Part shown: positions 45,114 to 54,365 of the stretch, piece by piece
Numbering within the stretch: position 1 is the first letter of the stretch
Layout: every line of letters starts with the position of its first letter
Assembly: GCA_903902705.1 (NCBI GenBank)
Contig: CAIUVX010000196.1
Location: 1 to 64,000 of the forward strand
Reading direction: 5' to 3'
Length of the DNA: 64,000 nt
DNA from: an uncultured Methylococcales bacterium
Lineage (GTDB): Bacteria > Pseudomonadota > Gammaproteobacteria > Methylococcales > Methylomonadaceae
Translations under genes and position numbers: made by a program
Notes under the pieces: model-generated
What the model saw: only the letters and a program-made list of their open reading frames with translations
Database searches by the model: none
Told to the model about the DNA's origin: nothing

Positions 45114-46477
45114 TAGCTTAATGCCAATACCGCTAGGGCAAATTGATTGCCTCGGTCTTGATAGTTTTTATATTGATCCAGACTCGCACACGCAGGCGAT
45201 AGCAATACACTATCACCATCACTGGCAAGACTTGCCGCTATTTGTACAGCTTGCACCATATTTTCAGCACGATGCACAGGGACACAGCCAGCTATTGCTT
45301 GTTCTATCAAGTCTGCATCTTTACCCATAAGGACAACACTTTTGGTTTTTTCTTTAATAGCAGGGGTTAATTCAGCCATGTCCGCGCCTTTGGCATCGCC
45401 ACCTGCAATTAAAATAACTTTACGGTTATAGCCTTCTAAGGCGGCAACACACGCGCCAATATTGGTTGCCTTGGAATCATTAACCCAAGTAATACCGTTT
45501 AAATGTGCCACTTTCTGCATTCTATGATTTAAGCCTCTAAAGGTTTTCAATGCTGAACACATAGCGGGAATATCCAAACCGACTGCTACGCCCAATGCCA
45601 ACGCAGCCAAGGCATTAGCGGCATTGTGTCTACCTTCTAGCGGTAATTCATGCAATGGCATCAATGGGCTTGTTTCGTACATCAAATATTCAGTTTCGCC
45701 TTGATAAGCCAGATAAAAATCTGCTTTGTCTTTAATAGAGAAACTGACTATTTGTCGTCCTGCTTCCTGCATAGCCTTGACTAAAGTATCGTCGGCATTG
45801 ATGACAATTACACCATCACCATGATAAATACTCTGTTTTTCTTTGGCATAGTCCGCTAAATCGGCGTGTCGATCCAGATGATCTGCACTGATATTCAGCA
45901 CGGTTGCCGCCGCTGCATTCAATACCGAGGTGCGTTCTAACTGAAAACTGGACAGCTCCAATACATACAACTCTGCGTCGTCTTCTAATAAATCCAAGGC
46001 GGGTTTGCCAAGATTTCCACCAATAGCAACACGTTTACCAGCGGCGGCTGCCATATCGCCTAACATAGTAGTCACGGTGCTTTTACCGTTAGAACCTGTA
46101 ATAGCGATAATAGGTGCAGTAACAGAACAGGCAAATAAATCTATATCGCTGATTATTGTTGCACCATTAGCAAGTGCTTTGACAATCGATTTTTCGTGCA
46201 GCGACACACCTGGACTAACAATTAGATGCGTCGCAACCTTAAAAGCCGCCTCATCAAAACCGCCAGTAAAAACGGGAATATCGGGCGTTTGTTGGAAAAA
46301 CTCATCCATAGGCGGATTATCACGACTATCAATAATCGCAAATACAAGCCCCAGTTTATGCAAAAAACGCGCAACTGAAACACCCGTAATACCTAAACCC
46401 ACTACCAATAGTTTGGAATTTTGTGCATCTAAAGCAAAATGCTTTTTTAATGCGTCGAGAATTATTGACTTGTCCAT
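45113..46477 (-). CDS. murD: UDP-N-acetylmuramoylalanine--D-glutamate ligase (MurD)
   Basis: MurD adds D-Glu to UDP-MurNAc-L-Ala. The ATP loop is ITGSNGKSTVTTML, the central motif LNISADHLDRH is present, and the C-terminal domain begins WVNDSKATNIGA. The N-terminal segment VVGLGITGVSVARFL binds the UDP substrate. It is 454 residues. Mixed spacing and overlaps place it inside the same transcript as mraY and ftsW. Confidence 0.96.
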   Translation of the reverse strand: MDKSIILDALKKHFALDAQNSKLLVVGLGITGVSVARFLHKLGLVFAIIDSRDNPPMDEFFQQTPDIPVFTGGFDEAAFKVATHLIVSPGVSLHEKSIVKALANGATIISDIDLFACSVTAPIIAITGSNGKSTVTTMLGDMAAAAGKRVAIGGNLGKPALDLLEDDAELYVLELSSFQLERTSVLNAAAATVLNISADHLDRHADLADYAKEKQSIYHGDGVIVINADDTLVKAMQEAGRQIVSFSIKDKADFYLAYQGETEYLMYETSPLMPLHELPLEGRHNAANALAALALGVAVGLDIPAMCSALKTFRGLNHRMQKVAHLNGITWVNDSKATNIGACVAALEGYNRKVILIAGGDAKGADMAELTPAIKEKTKSVVLMGKDADLIEQAIAGCVPVHRAENMVQAVQIAASLASDGDSVLLSPACASLDQYKNYQDRGNQFALAVLALS

Positions 46478-46480
46478 TTA

Positions 46481-47563
46481 TTATCTCAACTTGAGGGTTG
46501 CTAAACCAATCAACACTAAAATAACGGTGATAATCCAAAAACGCACAATCACACGCGGTTCTGGCCAACCTTTTAATTCAAAATGATGATGAATGGGTGC
46601 CATACGAAATACCCGTTTGCCCGTTAATTTAAACGAGGCAACTTGTATGATAACTGACAGTGTCTCCATGACAAACACTCCCCCCATAATCATTAACACG
46701 ATTTCCTGTCTAACTAACACTGCCAATACACCCAAAGCAGCACCTAACGCTAACGCGCCGACATCACCCATGAAAACCATCGCTGGATAGGCGTTAAACC
46801 ATAAGAAACCTAATCCAGCACCCACTAACGCGGAGCAAAATACGATAAGTTCACCCGCGTTCGGTAAATAGGGAATCGCTAGGTATTCTGAAAAAGTAAC
46901 ATGACCTGATAAGTAGGCAAAAACTCCTAACCCAGCAGCGACCATTGTGGTTGGCATAATTGCCAGTCCATCCAACCCGTCAGTTAAATTGACCGCATTA
47001 CTGGTGCCGACAATGACAAAATAAGTAAAAACGATGTATGTCCAGCCCATGTTGAGCATCACATCTTTGAAAAATGGAATGATAAATTGGGTTTCTGCGG
47101 GCAGTACCGCCGTTTTATACAGGAAAATTGCCGCACCTAAACCAATCACCGACTGCCAAAAATATTTTGCTTTCGCCGATAAGCCGTCACTGTTGCGCTT
47201 GACGACTTTTCGATAATCATCAATAAAACCGACCACACCGTAACCCATCGTCACCAACAAAATCACCCAAATATAGCGATTGCTTAAATCTGCCCATAAC
47301 AAGGTACTAATAGCAATAGCCACCAAGATTAATGTGCCGCCCATCGTCGGTGTACCCGATTTTTCATAATGGCTTTGTGGACCTAATTCACGAATGCTTT
47401 GCCCAATTTTATTGCTACTTAACTTTCTAATCATCACAGGACCAATAATAAAAGCAATGGTTAATGACGTTAATGCGCCAAGAATGGCGCGAAAAGTCAG
47501 ATAGTGAAAGACTCGAAAACTACTATCAAAGCTCATTAAATATTCTGAAAAATACAGTAACAT
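46481..47563 (-). CDS. mraY: Phospho-MurNAc-pentapeptide transferase MraY
   Basis: MraY moves phospho-MurNAc-pentapeptide to undecaprenyl phosphate, giving lipid I. Ten membrane helices fit the 360 residues. Conserved segments are [30 protein letters not shown] (Asp pair), [13 protein letters not shown] and the loop [12 protein letters not shown] (three His). It opens as MLLYFSEYL, the usual start. Confidence 0.97.
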   Translation of the reverse strand: MLLYFSEYLMSFDSSFRVFHYLTFRAILGALTSLTIAFIIGPVMIRKLSSNKIGQSIRELGPQSHYEKSGTPTMGGTLILVAIAISTLLWADLSNRYIWVILLVTMGYGVVGFIDDYRKVVKRNSDGLSAKAKYFWQSVIGLGAAIFLYKTAVLPAETQFIIPFFKDVMLNMGWTYIVFTYFVIVGTSNAVNLTDGLDGLAIMPTTMVAAGLGVFAYLSGHVTFSEYLAIPYLPNAGELIVFCSALVGAGLGFLWFNAYPAMVFMGDVGALALGAALGVLAVLVRQEIVLMIMGGVFVMETLSVIIQVASFKLTGKRVFRMAPIHHHFELKGWPEPRVIVRFWIITVILVLIGLATLKLR

Positions 47564-47566
47564 CGT

Positions 47567-48928
47567 TTACATCCTAAAATTATCAATCAAAGCGGCAGCT
47601 ACATTTTCCATACGCCGCGCTCGTGAGCCTTTGATTAAAAGAGTTTCATCCCCTTTAAGTTCTTTTCTTAACGCGGCTATCAACTCATCTTGTGAGTCAA
47701 AAAAACTCGCGCCTTCACCATAAGTTTGTACGGTATAACTGGCATCATCACCTATTGCCAGTAATCGTTGCACACCACTGGCTTTTATCAACTCGCCTAT
47801 TTCGGTGTGTATTTTTACACTGTCTTCGCCTAATTCACCAAACGCTCCTAAAATTAGCCAAGGTTTAGTCGAACAATCGACTAACACAGTTAAACCCGCT
47901 TTGAGTGATGCAGCATTGGCGTTATAACTATCGTCGATAACAATATTACCTAAGCGACTGACTAACGGTTGTAAACGTCCAGTGACAGGCTTTACGCTTT
48001 CTAAGCCCTGTTTAATTTGCTCAAAGCTGACACCTAAAGCAATACACGCCGCTGCCGCTGCCAAGGCATTTACAACATTATGTTGACCTGCAAGCTTAAG
48101 ATTTATGCTAATAACCGTTTGTGCATAAAACAAGCTGAAACTGGTTATAAAGGCATTATCTTGAATGCTTGTATGAATAGCACTGGCTGTCACATCGGCG
48201 TAAGCATTCAACCCAAAGGAGATTATTTTTTTATTGCCAGCAATGCCCTGCCAATAATCAAAATAATCATCGTCCCTATTTAAAATCGCCACGCCATCGG
48301 TTTTAAGCGTTTCAATAATTTCGCCTTTTGCTTGCGCTACACCCTCGACACTAACAAAGCCTGCAATATGTGCCGCGCCTGCATTGGTAATGACTGCAAC
48401 ATCGGCGGCGGCATAAGTGCTACTGTATTCAATTTCTTTTGGGTGATTAGCACCCATTTCAATCACCGCATAACGGTGTTGCTCATCCAGTTGCAATAAA
48501 GTTAACGGTACGCCTATGTCATTATTCAAATTGCCTAGGGTAAATAATACTTGGTGATTAACGGCCAAAATTGCCGCTATCATTTCTTTAACTGTCGTTT
48601 TACCGTTACTGCCTGTTACTCCGACCACAGAAACTGCTAGTTTTTTTCGCCACGCGCCAGCCAATTGCGCCAAGGCAAGGGAAGTATTCTCGACCACGAT
48701 ATGCGGCAAACTGGTATTAGCACCTTTATGTACGATAGCCGCGATCGCGCCTGCTTGCTGTGCAAGATCAACAAAATCATTGCCGTCAAAGTTTTTGCCT
48801 TTAATGGCGATATACAATTGCTTAGGCTTGATAGCACGAGTATCAATACTCACCGAAGAAAAACTGACATCTTCGCCAATCAATGTGCCTTGTACTATTT
48901 TTGCGCACTCACTTAGCGTCATTTCCAT
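47567..48928 (-). CDS. murF: UDP-MurNAc-tripeptide--D-alanyl-D-alanine ligase (MurF)
   Basis: MurF adds the D-Ala-D-Ala made by Ddl to the UDP-MurNAc tripeptide. The ATP loop VTGSNGKTTVKEM, EMGANHPKEI and VIDDSYNANAASL are diagnostic. It is 453 residues. The first base of its ATG is the last base of the murE stop codon. Confidence 0.96.
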   Translation of the reverse strand: MEMTLSECAKIVQGTLIGEDVSFSSVSIDTRAIKPKQLYIAIKGKNFDGNDFVDLAQQAGAIAAIVHKGANTSLPHIVVENTSLALAQLAGAWRKKLAVSVVGVTGSNGKTTVKEMIAAILAVNHQVLFTLGNLNNDIGVPLTLLQLDEQHRYAVIEMGANHPKEIEYSSTYAAADVAVITNAGAAHIAGFVSVEGVAQAKGEIIETLKTDGVAILNRDDDYFDYWQGIAGNKKIISFGLNAYADVTASAIHTSIQDNAFITSFSLFYAQTVISINLKLAGQHNVVNALAAAAACIALGVSFEQIKQGLESVKPVTGRLQPLVSRLGNIVIDDSYNANAASLKAGLTVLVDCSTKPWLILGAFGELGEDSVKIHTEIGELIKASGVQRLLAIGDDASYTVQTYGEGASFFDSQDELIAALRKELKGDETLLIKGSRARRMENVAAALIDNFRM

Positions 48929-50424
48929 TATTTAGCTCTCATACTTAGTGCATTTCGTACACAATCACTGTCACTAAAGGGAATGCTCTGCCCATTAATT
49001 TCTTGATAATCTTCATGACCTTTACCCGCAATCACAATGCAATCGCCTGCTTTTGCTCTGCTAATCGCGCTGTGTATCGCTTGTTCTCGGTTTTGTATGA
49101 CTTCAATTTTATCAGGGGTTTTACAGCCTGCCAAAACAGCATTAACAATATCCAAGCCATTTTCAAAACGTGGATTATCATCAGTCACAACAATCTTATC
49201 TGCCCATTGTTCAGCACACGCTCCCATTTGCGGACGTTTACCCATATCCCGATTACCGCCACAACCAAATACTACCCATAAATCCTGTTGGCAATGTTTT
49301 CTAGCACTGCTTAACACCTTGTCCAGTGCATCTGGCGTATGAGCATAATCAACAAAAATTAATGGCTGATCGTCACCGCCAAATTGCTGCATACGCCCTG
49401 CTACGGGTTGTAGCTTTGCCAGTTTTTTTGTCGCCTCGCTTAATGAAGCTCCCAACGCCAATATCACCGCCAACACACACAACACATTCTCAACATTAAA
49501 ATCACCATAAAGCGGAATCGTCACATTGTGAGTTTCAGTTTGCCAACACACGTCAAATTCAATGCCGTCTAGCTTATTGATAATATTTTTTGCCCTAATT
49601 TGTTCATGCACTTGCATCGCCTTCGATGAATCCTTAGCATGAGTGATGCCCCATACTCGCACGGTATCAGGAACTGCTGCCAAAATTTGTTCGCTATAGG
49701 CATCATCTAAATTAACAACCACAAACGCTAAATCGGGTGTTTGCAATAATGTCAGTTTAGCTTGTAGATAACTTTGCATCGAACCGTGATAATCTAAATG
49801 ATCGCGGCTAATATTGGTAAACACAGCACCTTTAAAACGAACGCCATTCACCCTACCCTGCTCCAAACCATGCGATGAGACTTCCATCGCCACTGTTTTT
49901 TTGCCAGTGGTTAACAGTTGTACAAATATACTTTGTATCGCCAACGCATCAGGGGTAGTGTTCAAGGTTTTATGCAGATTACCCCATTCACCCCAACCTA
50001 AGGTACCGATAATGCCGCAATCCTCCAGCATTTGACTTAAAAACTGACTGCATGAGGTTTTTCCATTGGTGCCAGTAATGCCAATCACCGTCATTAATGA
50101 AGACGGATCGCCGTAAAATCGAGCGGCAATATCACCTAACACTAAGCCTAGATTGTCTATGGCAATCATCGGCACAGTACTCTGTGAATTTTCGGATAAT
50201 TCCTTGCCACCACCTTCTGGATCAAAAATAATTGCACTCGCACCTTGGCTAATCGCTTGTTTGGCATAACTTAAGCCATGTTGCTTAGAACCTGCTAGAG
50301 CAATAAAAGCATTGCCAGCAACAACAGCACGGCTATTCAAACTTAATCCTGTAATGTCATTAACCGCGTGTAAATCGGTAGTCGAAGATAAAGCAAAACC
50401 TGCTAATAACTCTGATAATTTCAT
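48928..50424 (-). CDS. murE: UDP-MurNAc-L-Ala-D-Glu--meso-diaminopimelate ligase (MurE)
   Basis: MurE adds the third residue to the stem peptide. The ATP loop is GITGTNGKTSCSQFL, SSHGLEQGRVNGV holds the carbamylated-Lys region neighbours, and DDNPRFENG near the end corresponds to the DNPR motif that selects meso-diaminopimelate, as expected in a Gram-negative. It is 498 residues. It follows ftsI by ten bases. Confidence 0.96.
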   Translation of the reverse strand: MKLSELLAGFALSSTTDLHAVNDITGLSLNSRAVVAGNAFIALAGSKQHGLSYAKQAISQGASAIIFDPEGGGKELSENSQSTVPMIAIDNLGLVLGDIAARFYGDPSSLMTVIGITGTNGKTSCSQFLSQMLEDCGIIGTLGWGEWGNLHKTLNTTPDALAIQSIFVQLLTTGKKTVAMEVSSHGLEQGRVNGVRFKGAVFTNISRDHLDYHGSMQSYLQAKLTLLQTPDLAFVVVNLDDAYSEQILAAVPDTVRVWGITHAKDSSKAMQVHEQIRAKNIINKLDGIEFDVCWQTETHNVTIPLYGDFNVENVLCVLAVILALGASLSEATKKLAKLQPVAGRMQQFGGDDQPLIFVDYAHTPDALDKVLSSARKHCQQDLWVVFGCGGNRDMGKRPQMGACAEQWADKIVVTDDNPRFENGLDIVNAVLAGCKTPDKIEVIQNREQAIHSAISRAKAGDCIVIAGKGHEDYQEINGQSIPFSDSDCVRNALSMRAK

Positions 50425-50434
50425 AAAGACTGTT

Positions 50435-52273
50435 TTATTGTGTTTGCCGCGTTAGCAAAATAGGCATGGTTTCTTCTTGGTCGGGTGCAACATTCAGTAA
50501 ACGTAACGCACCTGTCATCACCTTAGAAAACACAGGAGCTGACACCAGACCACCATAATATTGACCTGCGGACGGTTCATCAATCATCACGACAATAATC
50601 AAACGCGGGTTAGAGGCAGGAGCCATGCCTGCAAATACCGCAAAATAACTATTACTGCTATAACCATGACTACCGCTAGATTTTTTTACTGTGCCTGTTT
50701 TACCCGCAACCGTATAACCATCCACTCTGGCTTCATAGGCTGTACCGTCTTTCATAATCACATTTTCTAACATTTCTCGAATAGTCTTGGCGGTTTTAGC
50801 GGAAAATACCCGCTGTGGTTTGTCATCTTCGTCACGCTTAAGTAAGCTAACTGAGTGTAAAATACCATCATCTGCTAAAGCGGTATAAGATCTCGCCAAC
50901 TGCACAGCTGAAACACTCAAACCATAACCAAAGGACATGGTTGCACGGTCAAAATCATGCCATTTTTTATAATCCAATAAACGTCCACTGGCTTCGCCTT
51001 TAAGTCCTGCTTCTGCTGAACTGCCAAAACCTAGTTTTTTATAAACACTCCAAAAATATTTAGGCGGCATTTTTAACGCCATTTGAGTCACACCAATATT
51101 GCTGGATTTTTTTAAAACGTGCATTAAATCCAACGCGCCGTAGTTGTGTACATCCTTGACCACATTTTTGCCAACTTGATAACTACCGTTGGTATAAAAA
51201 ACCGTGTTAGGGCTAACATAACCGCCATCTAACGCCGCCGCTGCCACAAAAGGTTTAACGGTCGAACCAGGTTCAAATATATCGGTTAATGCTCTATTCC
51301 TATACAAGCTTTCTTTTAAATCTTTTCGACTGTTGGGATTAAACGTAGGCTGATTGACCGCTGCCAAAATTTCACCATTCTTAGCATCCATCACCACTAA
51401 GCTGGCTGATTTAGCGTGGTTAGCGTTCACTGCTACCTGTAATTCTCTATACGCCAAATATTGAATACGTTGATCGATACTTAACTCAATATTTTTTCCA
51501 GACACGGGTTCTTTAATGTTTTCAACGTCATCAATAATTTGCCGCAATCCATCTCTAATGACTCGTTTACTACCCGATGATCCTTTTAATAGCTGTTCAT
51601 AACCTGCTTCGATGCCTTCTTGTCCGACATCATCGAGGTCAGTAAAACCCACTAAATGTGCCGTCACACCGCCTGTTGGATAAAAGCGTTTAAATTCCCG
51701 ATCAAAATAAACGCCAATTAGCTTTAAGGCTTTAACCTGCTCACTAATATCTGGATTTATCTGTCGTGCTATGTAAGCAAACTGTTTGTGTGTGTCATCC
51801 TTAATCATATCCAGCACCTTATCCTTAGGCAAGCCAAGCAATTTCTCCATAAGAGCGATTTTCAGCAATTTTTGCTTTTTATAATCGCTCAACACACTGG
51901 CTTTTTGGGCATCGGTCAATGCTACGCCTGGCTGACTATCTCTGAGTGCTTTCTCCAATTGCTTAAGCTGATTTTTGTCATCCATATTAATCTCGCGTGG
52001 ATTGATGGAGATAGACACAACAGGAGTACTAATCGCTAATGGCGCACCGCTTCTGTCTTTAATCATCCCTCGGTATGCAGATATCGGTTCATCATCAACC
52101 AGCCGCATATCACCTTGATCTTTGAGAAATTGCTTATTAAATACCTGCAAATCGACAGCTCGACCTACTAATACTGCCATGCAAGTCATCATAAAAAAAA
52201 TGAGAATTTTTCGCCTACCCGAAAAATCCCTTATCGGTTTTTTGACCTCGTTGTTGCCTCGAAAATCCAACAT
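50435..52273 (-). CDS. ftsI: Septal peptidoglycan transpeptidase FtsI (PBP3)
   Basis: FtsI is the class B penicillin-binding protein that cross-links septal peptidoglycan with FtsW. After a short cytoplasmic stretch there is one membrane helix (ILIFFMMTCMAVLVGRAVDL), a pedestal domain, and the transpeptidase motifs SxxK (GSTVKPF), SSNIG and KTGT. It is 612 residues. Its ATG directly follows the ftsL stop. Confidence 0.96.
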   Translation of the reverse strand: MLDFRGNNEVKKPIRDFSGRRKILIFFMMTCMAVLVGRAVDLQVFNKQFLKDQGDMRLVDDEPISAYRGMIKDRSGAPLAISTPVVSISINPREINMDDKNQLKQLEKALRDSQPGVALTDAQKASVLSDYKKQKLLKIALMEKLLGLPKDKVLDMIKDDTHKQFAYIARQINPDISEQVKALKLIGVYFDREFKRFYPTGGVTAHLVGFTDLDDVGQEGIEAGYEQLLKGSSGSKRVIRDGLRQIIDDVENIKEPVSGKNIELSIDQRIQYLAYRELQVAVNANHAKSASLVVMDAKNGEILAAVNQPTFNPNSRKDLKESLYRNRALTDIFEPGSTVKPFVAAAALDGGYVSPNTVFYTNGSYQVGKNVVKDVHNYGALDLMHVLKKSSNIGVTQMALKMPPKYFWSVYKKLGFGSSAEAGLKGEASGRLLDYKKWHDFDRATMSFGYGLSVSAVQLARSYTALADDGILHSVSLLKRDEDDKPQRVFSAKTAKTIREMLENVIMKDGTAYEARVDGYTVAGKTGTVKKSSGSHGYSSNSYFAVFAGMAPASNPRLIIVVMIDEPSAGQYYGGLVSAPVFSKVMTGALRLLNVAPDQEETMPILLTRQTQ

Positions 52274-52540
52274 TTACGGCTTTATATAAATAATTTTTTC
52301 GTGTAACGGCAAGACCAGTTTCAATTTCTCGCGGGCAACCAACTCAACTCGATTTTGCTCTGAGAATGTCGTCACTTCCAATTGCGTTTGTCCCCACTCA
52401 ACTTCACGCTGATCCAATTCCCTTTCTTGTTTTTGAATTTCGATAAAAATCAGTCGTGAATGGTATTTGCTATAAATAACAGCCAAGGCACTAAAAATAA
52501 GCACGGTGGTCAATACCCCCAATAGCCGATGAATTATCAT
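52274..52540 (-). CDS. ftsL: Cell division protein FtsL
   Basis: This small bitopic protein forms a complex with FtsB and FtsQ. It has one membrane helix (LLGVLTTVLIFSALAVIYS) followed by a coiled coil (IEIQKQERELDQREVEWGQ). At 88 residues it fits the family. It overlaps rsmH by four bases and abuts ftsI. Identification relies on position and topology as much as on sequence. Confidence 0.9.
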   Translation of the reverse strand: MIIHRLLGVLTTVLIFSALAVIYSKYHSRLIFIEIQKQERELDQREVEWGQTQLEVTTFSEQNRVELVAREKLKLVLPLHEKIIYIKP

Positions 52541-53466
52541 ACAAGTCTCTCTGCAACACGCATCACCGCACTGCGTGATCTAGGGTTTTCATTGACCTCT
52601 AGTTGTTCAGCACTTAAAGCTTTACCAATTTTTTTTAATGACCCTTTAGCCATATCTACTTCTTTAATAGGCAGTCTACTAGGATTGTATTTAGCCCCTG
52701 ATTCATCCTTAATGAAGCGTTTGACAATTCGATCTTCCAATGAATGAAATGAAATAACGACCAATCGACCCTCAGGCTTTAACACACGAACAGACTGTTG
52801 CAACACAGTTTTTAATTCATCCAACTCGCGATTAATTTCAATGCGAATGGCTTGAAACGTGCGCGTTGCAGGATGTTTGTGTTTTTCTCTGGTATGAATA
52901 GTCTGGGCAATCAAGTCAGCTAATTGTCGAGTCGTGCTTATCGGAATGATTGCTCTTGTTTCAACAATAGCTTTAGCAATACGGCGGGCGAATTTCTCTT
53001 CGCCATACTCAAATAAAATCTTAACCAAGTATTTTTCATCAACATTAGCTAGCCATTGTTCGGCCGAAACCCCTGATAATCCATCCATGCGCATATCCAA
53101 AGGACCATCACGCAAAAAGCTAAAACCTCTTTCTGGATTATCAAGTTGCGGCGAAGACACGCCCAAATCAATTAAAATACCATCGATTTTGCCTAACAGT
53201 CCTTCGTTTGCAATGGTATTTTCCAACTCAGAAAAACACGCATGAATTAATTTAAAACGTTCATCTTTTTGCAATGTTTGGGCATAATCTGAATTTATGG
53301 CATCCCAATCACGGTCAAAAGCCAGTAATCGCCCTTGTTCACCCAATAAATTTAAAATTCCTAAGCTATGTCCACCACGCCCAAAAGTACAATCCAGATA
53401 AATGCCGTCTTTTTTAATTGCCAACTGTTGCAGTGCTTCTGCAAACATAACGGGTAAATGCTCCAT
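52537..53466 (-). CDS. rsmH: 16S rRNA (cytosine1402-N4)-methyltransferase RsmH
   Basis: RsmH methylates C1402 of 16S rRNA. The SAM motif is LDCTFGRGGHSLGIL, and FHSLEDRIVKRF and PRSRSAVMRVAERL close the protein. ATG 53466 (MEHLPVMFAEAL) is chosen: GGGAG lies eight bases before it, whereas the upstream TTG (53484) would overlap the mraZ remnant stop. It is 309 residues. It is the first intact gene of the dcw transcript. Confidence 0.96.
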   Translation of the reverse strand: MEHLPVMFAEALQQLAIKKDGIYLDCTFGRGGHSLGILNLLGEQGRLLAFDRDWDAINSDYAQTLQKDERFKLIHACFSELENTIANEGLLGKIDGILIDLGVSSPQLDNPERGFSFLRDGPLDMRMDGLSGVSAEQWLANVDEKYLVKILFEYGEEKFARRIAKAIVETRAIIPISTTRQLADLIAQTIHTREKHKHPATRTFQAIRIEINRELDELKTVLQQSVRVLKPEGRLVVISFHSLEDRIVKRFIKDESGAKYNPSRLPIKEVDMAKGSLKKIGKALSAEQLEVNENPRSRSAVMRVAERLV

Positions 53467-53480
53467 TAACAAATCTCCCG

Positions 53481-53948
53481 TCAAAAAGATAAAGTGGTTA
53501 ATTCTTCAAAACCATCATTGTCATCGTTATTTAGCCATTCATTTTCTTTGGCGAGCCATGCCTGCTCATTCCACAGTTCAAATTTATTAAGCTGACCAAC
53601 TAACATACAATATTTATCCATCCGTGCAAAGTTCCTGTGTTTTCGGGTAATAACAAACGACCTTGTCCATCCATTTCACATTCAGAGGCACTGCCGATGA
53701 CAAATCGTTTTAACTTACCTGCCATTTTATTTAAAGTGAGCAATTGGCTGATAGTTTGCTCACGTTTTTCCCATTTTGGGTAGTGGATAAAGCCATAAAT
53801 AACTTTTTTCATCCGCACAACGATCATTCACTGCAACAGTAACAATAAGCTGTCCTTCAGCACAGTTGCGCAGCATTTCGCGCTAACGCGTTGGAATCGC
53901 CAATCGACTTTTATCATCCAAATTAATTGAGCTGATACCACGAAACAA
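53481..53948 (-). pseudogene. mraZ: Broken mraZ (transcriptional regulator and nucleoid protein)
   Basis: Piecewise translation recovers nearly all of MraZ. The opening FRGISSINLDDKSRLAIPTR is followed by an in-frame TAG at 53885-53883 (codon 22, where the family has Tyr). REMLRNCAEGQLIVTV follows in the same frame, then a six-residue insertion (ADEKSY). An extra A in the tract near 53774-53777 shifts the frame, which continues as RFVIGSASECEMDGQGRLLL, and one missing base near 53640 shifts it again to MLVGQLNKFELWNEQAWL. The start codon is TTG, preceded by GGGGTGA. At least four lesions make this a pseudogene. A 75-codon frame at 53600-53827 is only its middle piece. Confidence 0.88.
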
Positions 53949-53955
53949 AAAATCA

Positions 53956-53995
53956 CCCCAATAAAAACCACTTTACACTACTTTGCACCACTCAC
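53956..53995 (-). promoter_or_regulatory. MraZ-type operator: GTGG boxes at 10-base spacing
   Basis: On the minus strand GTGG/GTAG cores lie at 53991, 53981 and 53971 with exact 10-base spacing (units GTGGTGCAAA, GTAGTGTAAA, GTGGTTTTTA), then TGGGG near 53956-53960. MraZ is known to bind repeated TGGG/GTGG boxes between the dcw promoter and its own gene. Two boxes are imperfect. Confidence 0.65.
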
Positions 53996-54000
53996 TAGGC

Positions 54001-54029
54001 ACTATAAATTCCAAACCCTGCATAGTCAA
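54001..54029 (-). promoter_or_regulatory. Sigma-70 promoter of the dcw cluster
   Basis: On the minus strand TTGACT (54029-54024) and TATAGT (54006-54001) are separated by 17 bases, a near-consensus promoter. The start point would fall in the GTGG boxes just downstream. The remaining intergenic bases to 54365 hold one hairpin and no gene. Confidence 0.8.
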
Positions 54030-54148
54030 GAATGATTTCACTTATATTCCTGCCTTTTTGACCATGACTTACCTGTCACTTATCGATAAATTAAAGCACA
54101 ACCACATAACATCAATAAGGTATGTAAGCTTATTAAGGTAAACCCTCC

Positions 54149-54177
54149 AGCTTAGCTGTTTACTTTATAGCTAAGCT
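54149..54177. repeat. AGCTTAGCT/AGCTAAGCT hairpin
   Basis: Nine-base complementary arms with an 11-base loop lie between the dcw promoter and the dehydrogenase gene. The element is flanked by GGTAA and TTAACC, which could extend the stem imperfectly. Its role is unknown. Confidence 0.5.
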
Positions 54178-54365
54178 CTTAACCATCAATAAATCGACAG
54201 TTATTATTTAATTAGTTACAGATAATAACTCTTAATCCCTTTGAAATATGTTGATATAGAGTAGATTTTTAAACACTAACGCCAAACAGAGCTTAAAAAT
54301 AAAGTAAAATGAACAGTTTTGTAAAATCCAACTTCGTCAATTTCAAATAGACATCAAAGGCAGAC

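Noticed and set aside
46005-46586. Plus-strand frame of 193 codons opposite murD and mraY
   Set aside because: Both minus-strand genes are certain by motif; no ribosome site or family features on the plus strand.
53600-53827. Separate 75-residue protein downstream of the dcw promoter
   Set aside because: It is the middle fragment of the broken mraZ, with family residues continuing in other frames on both sides.
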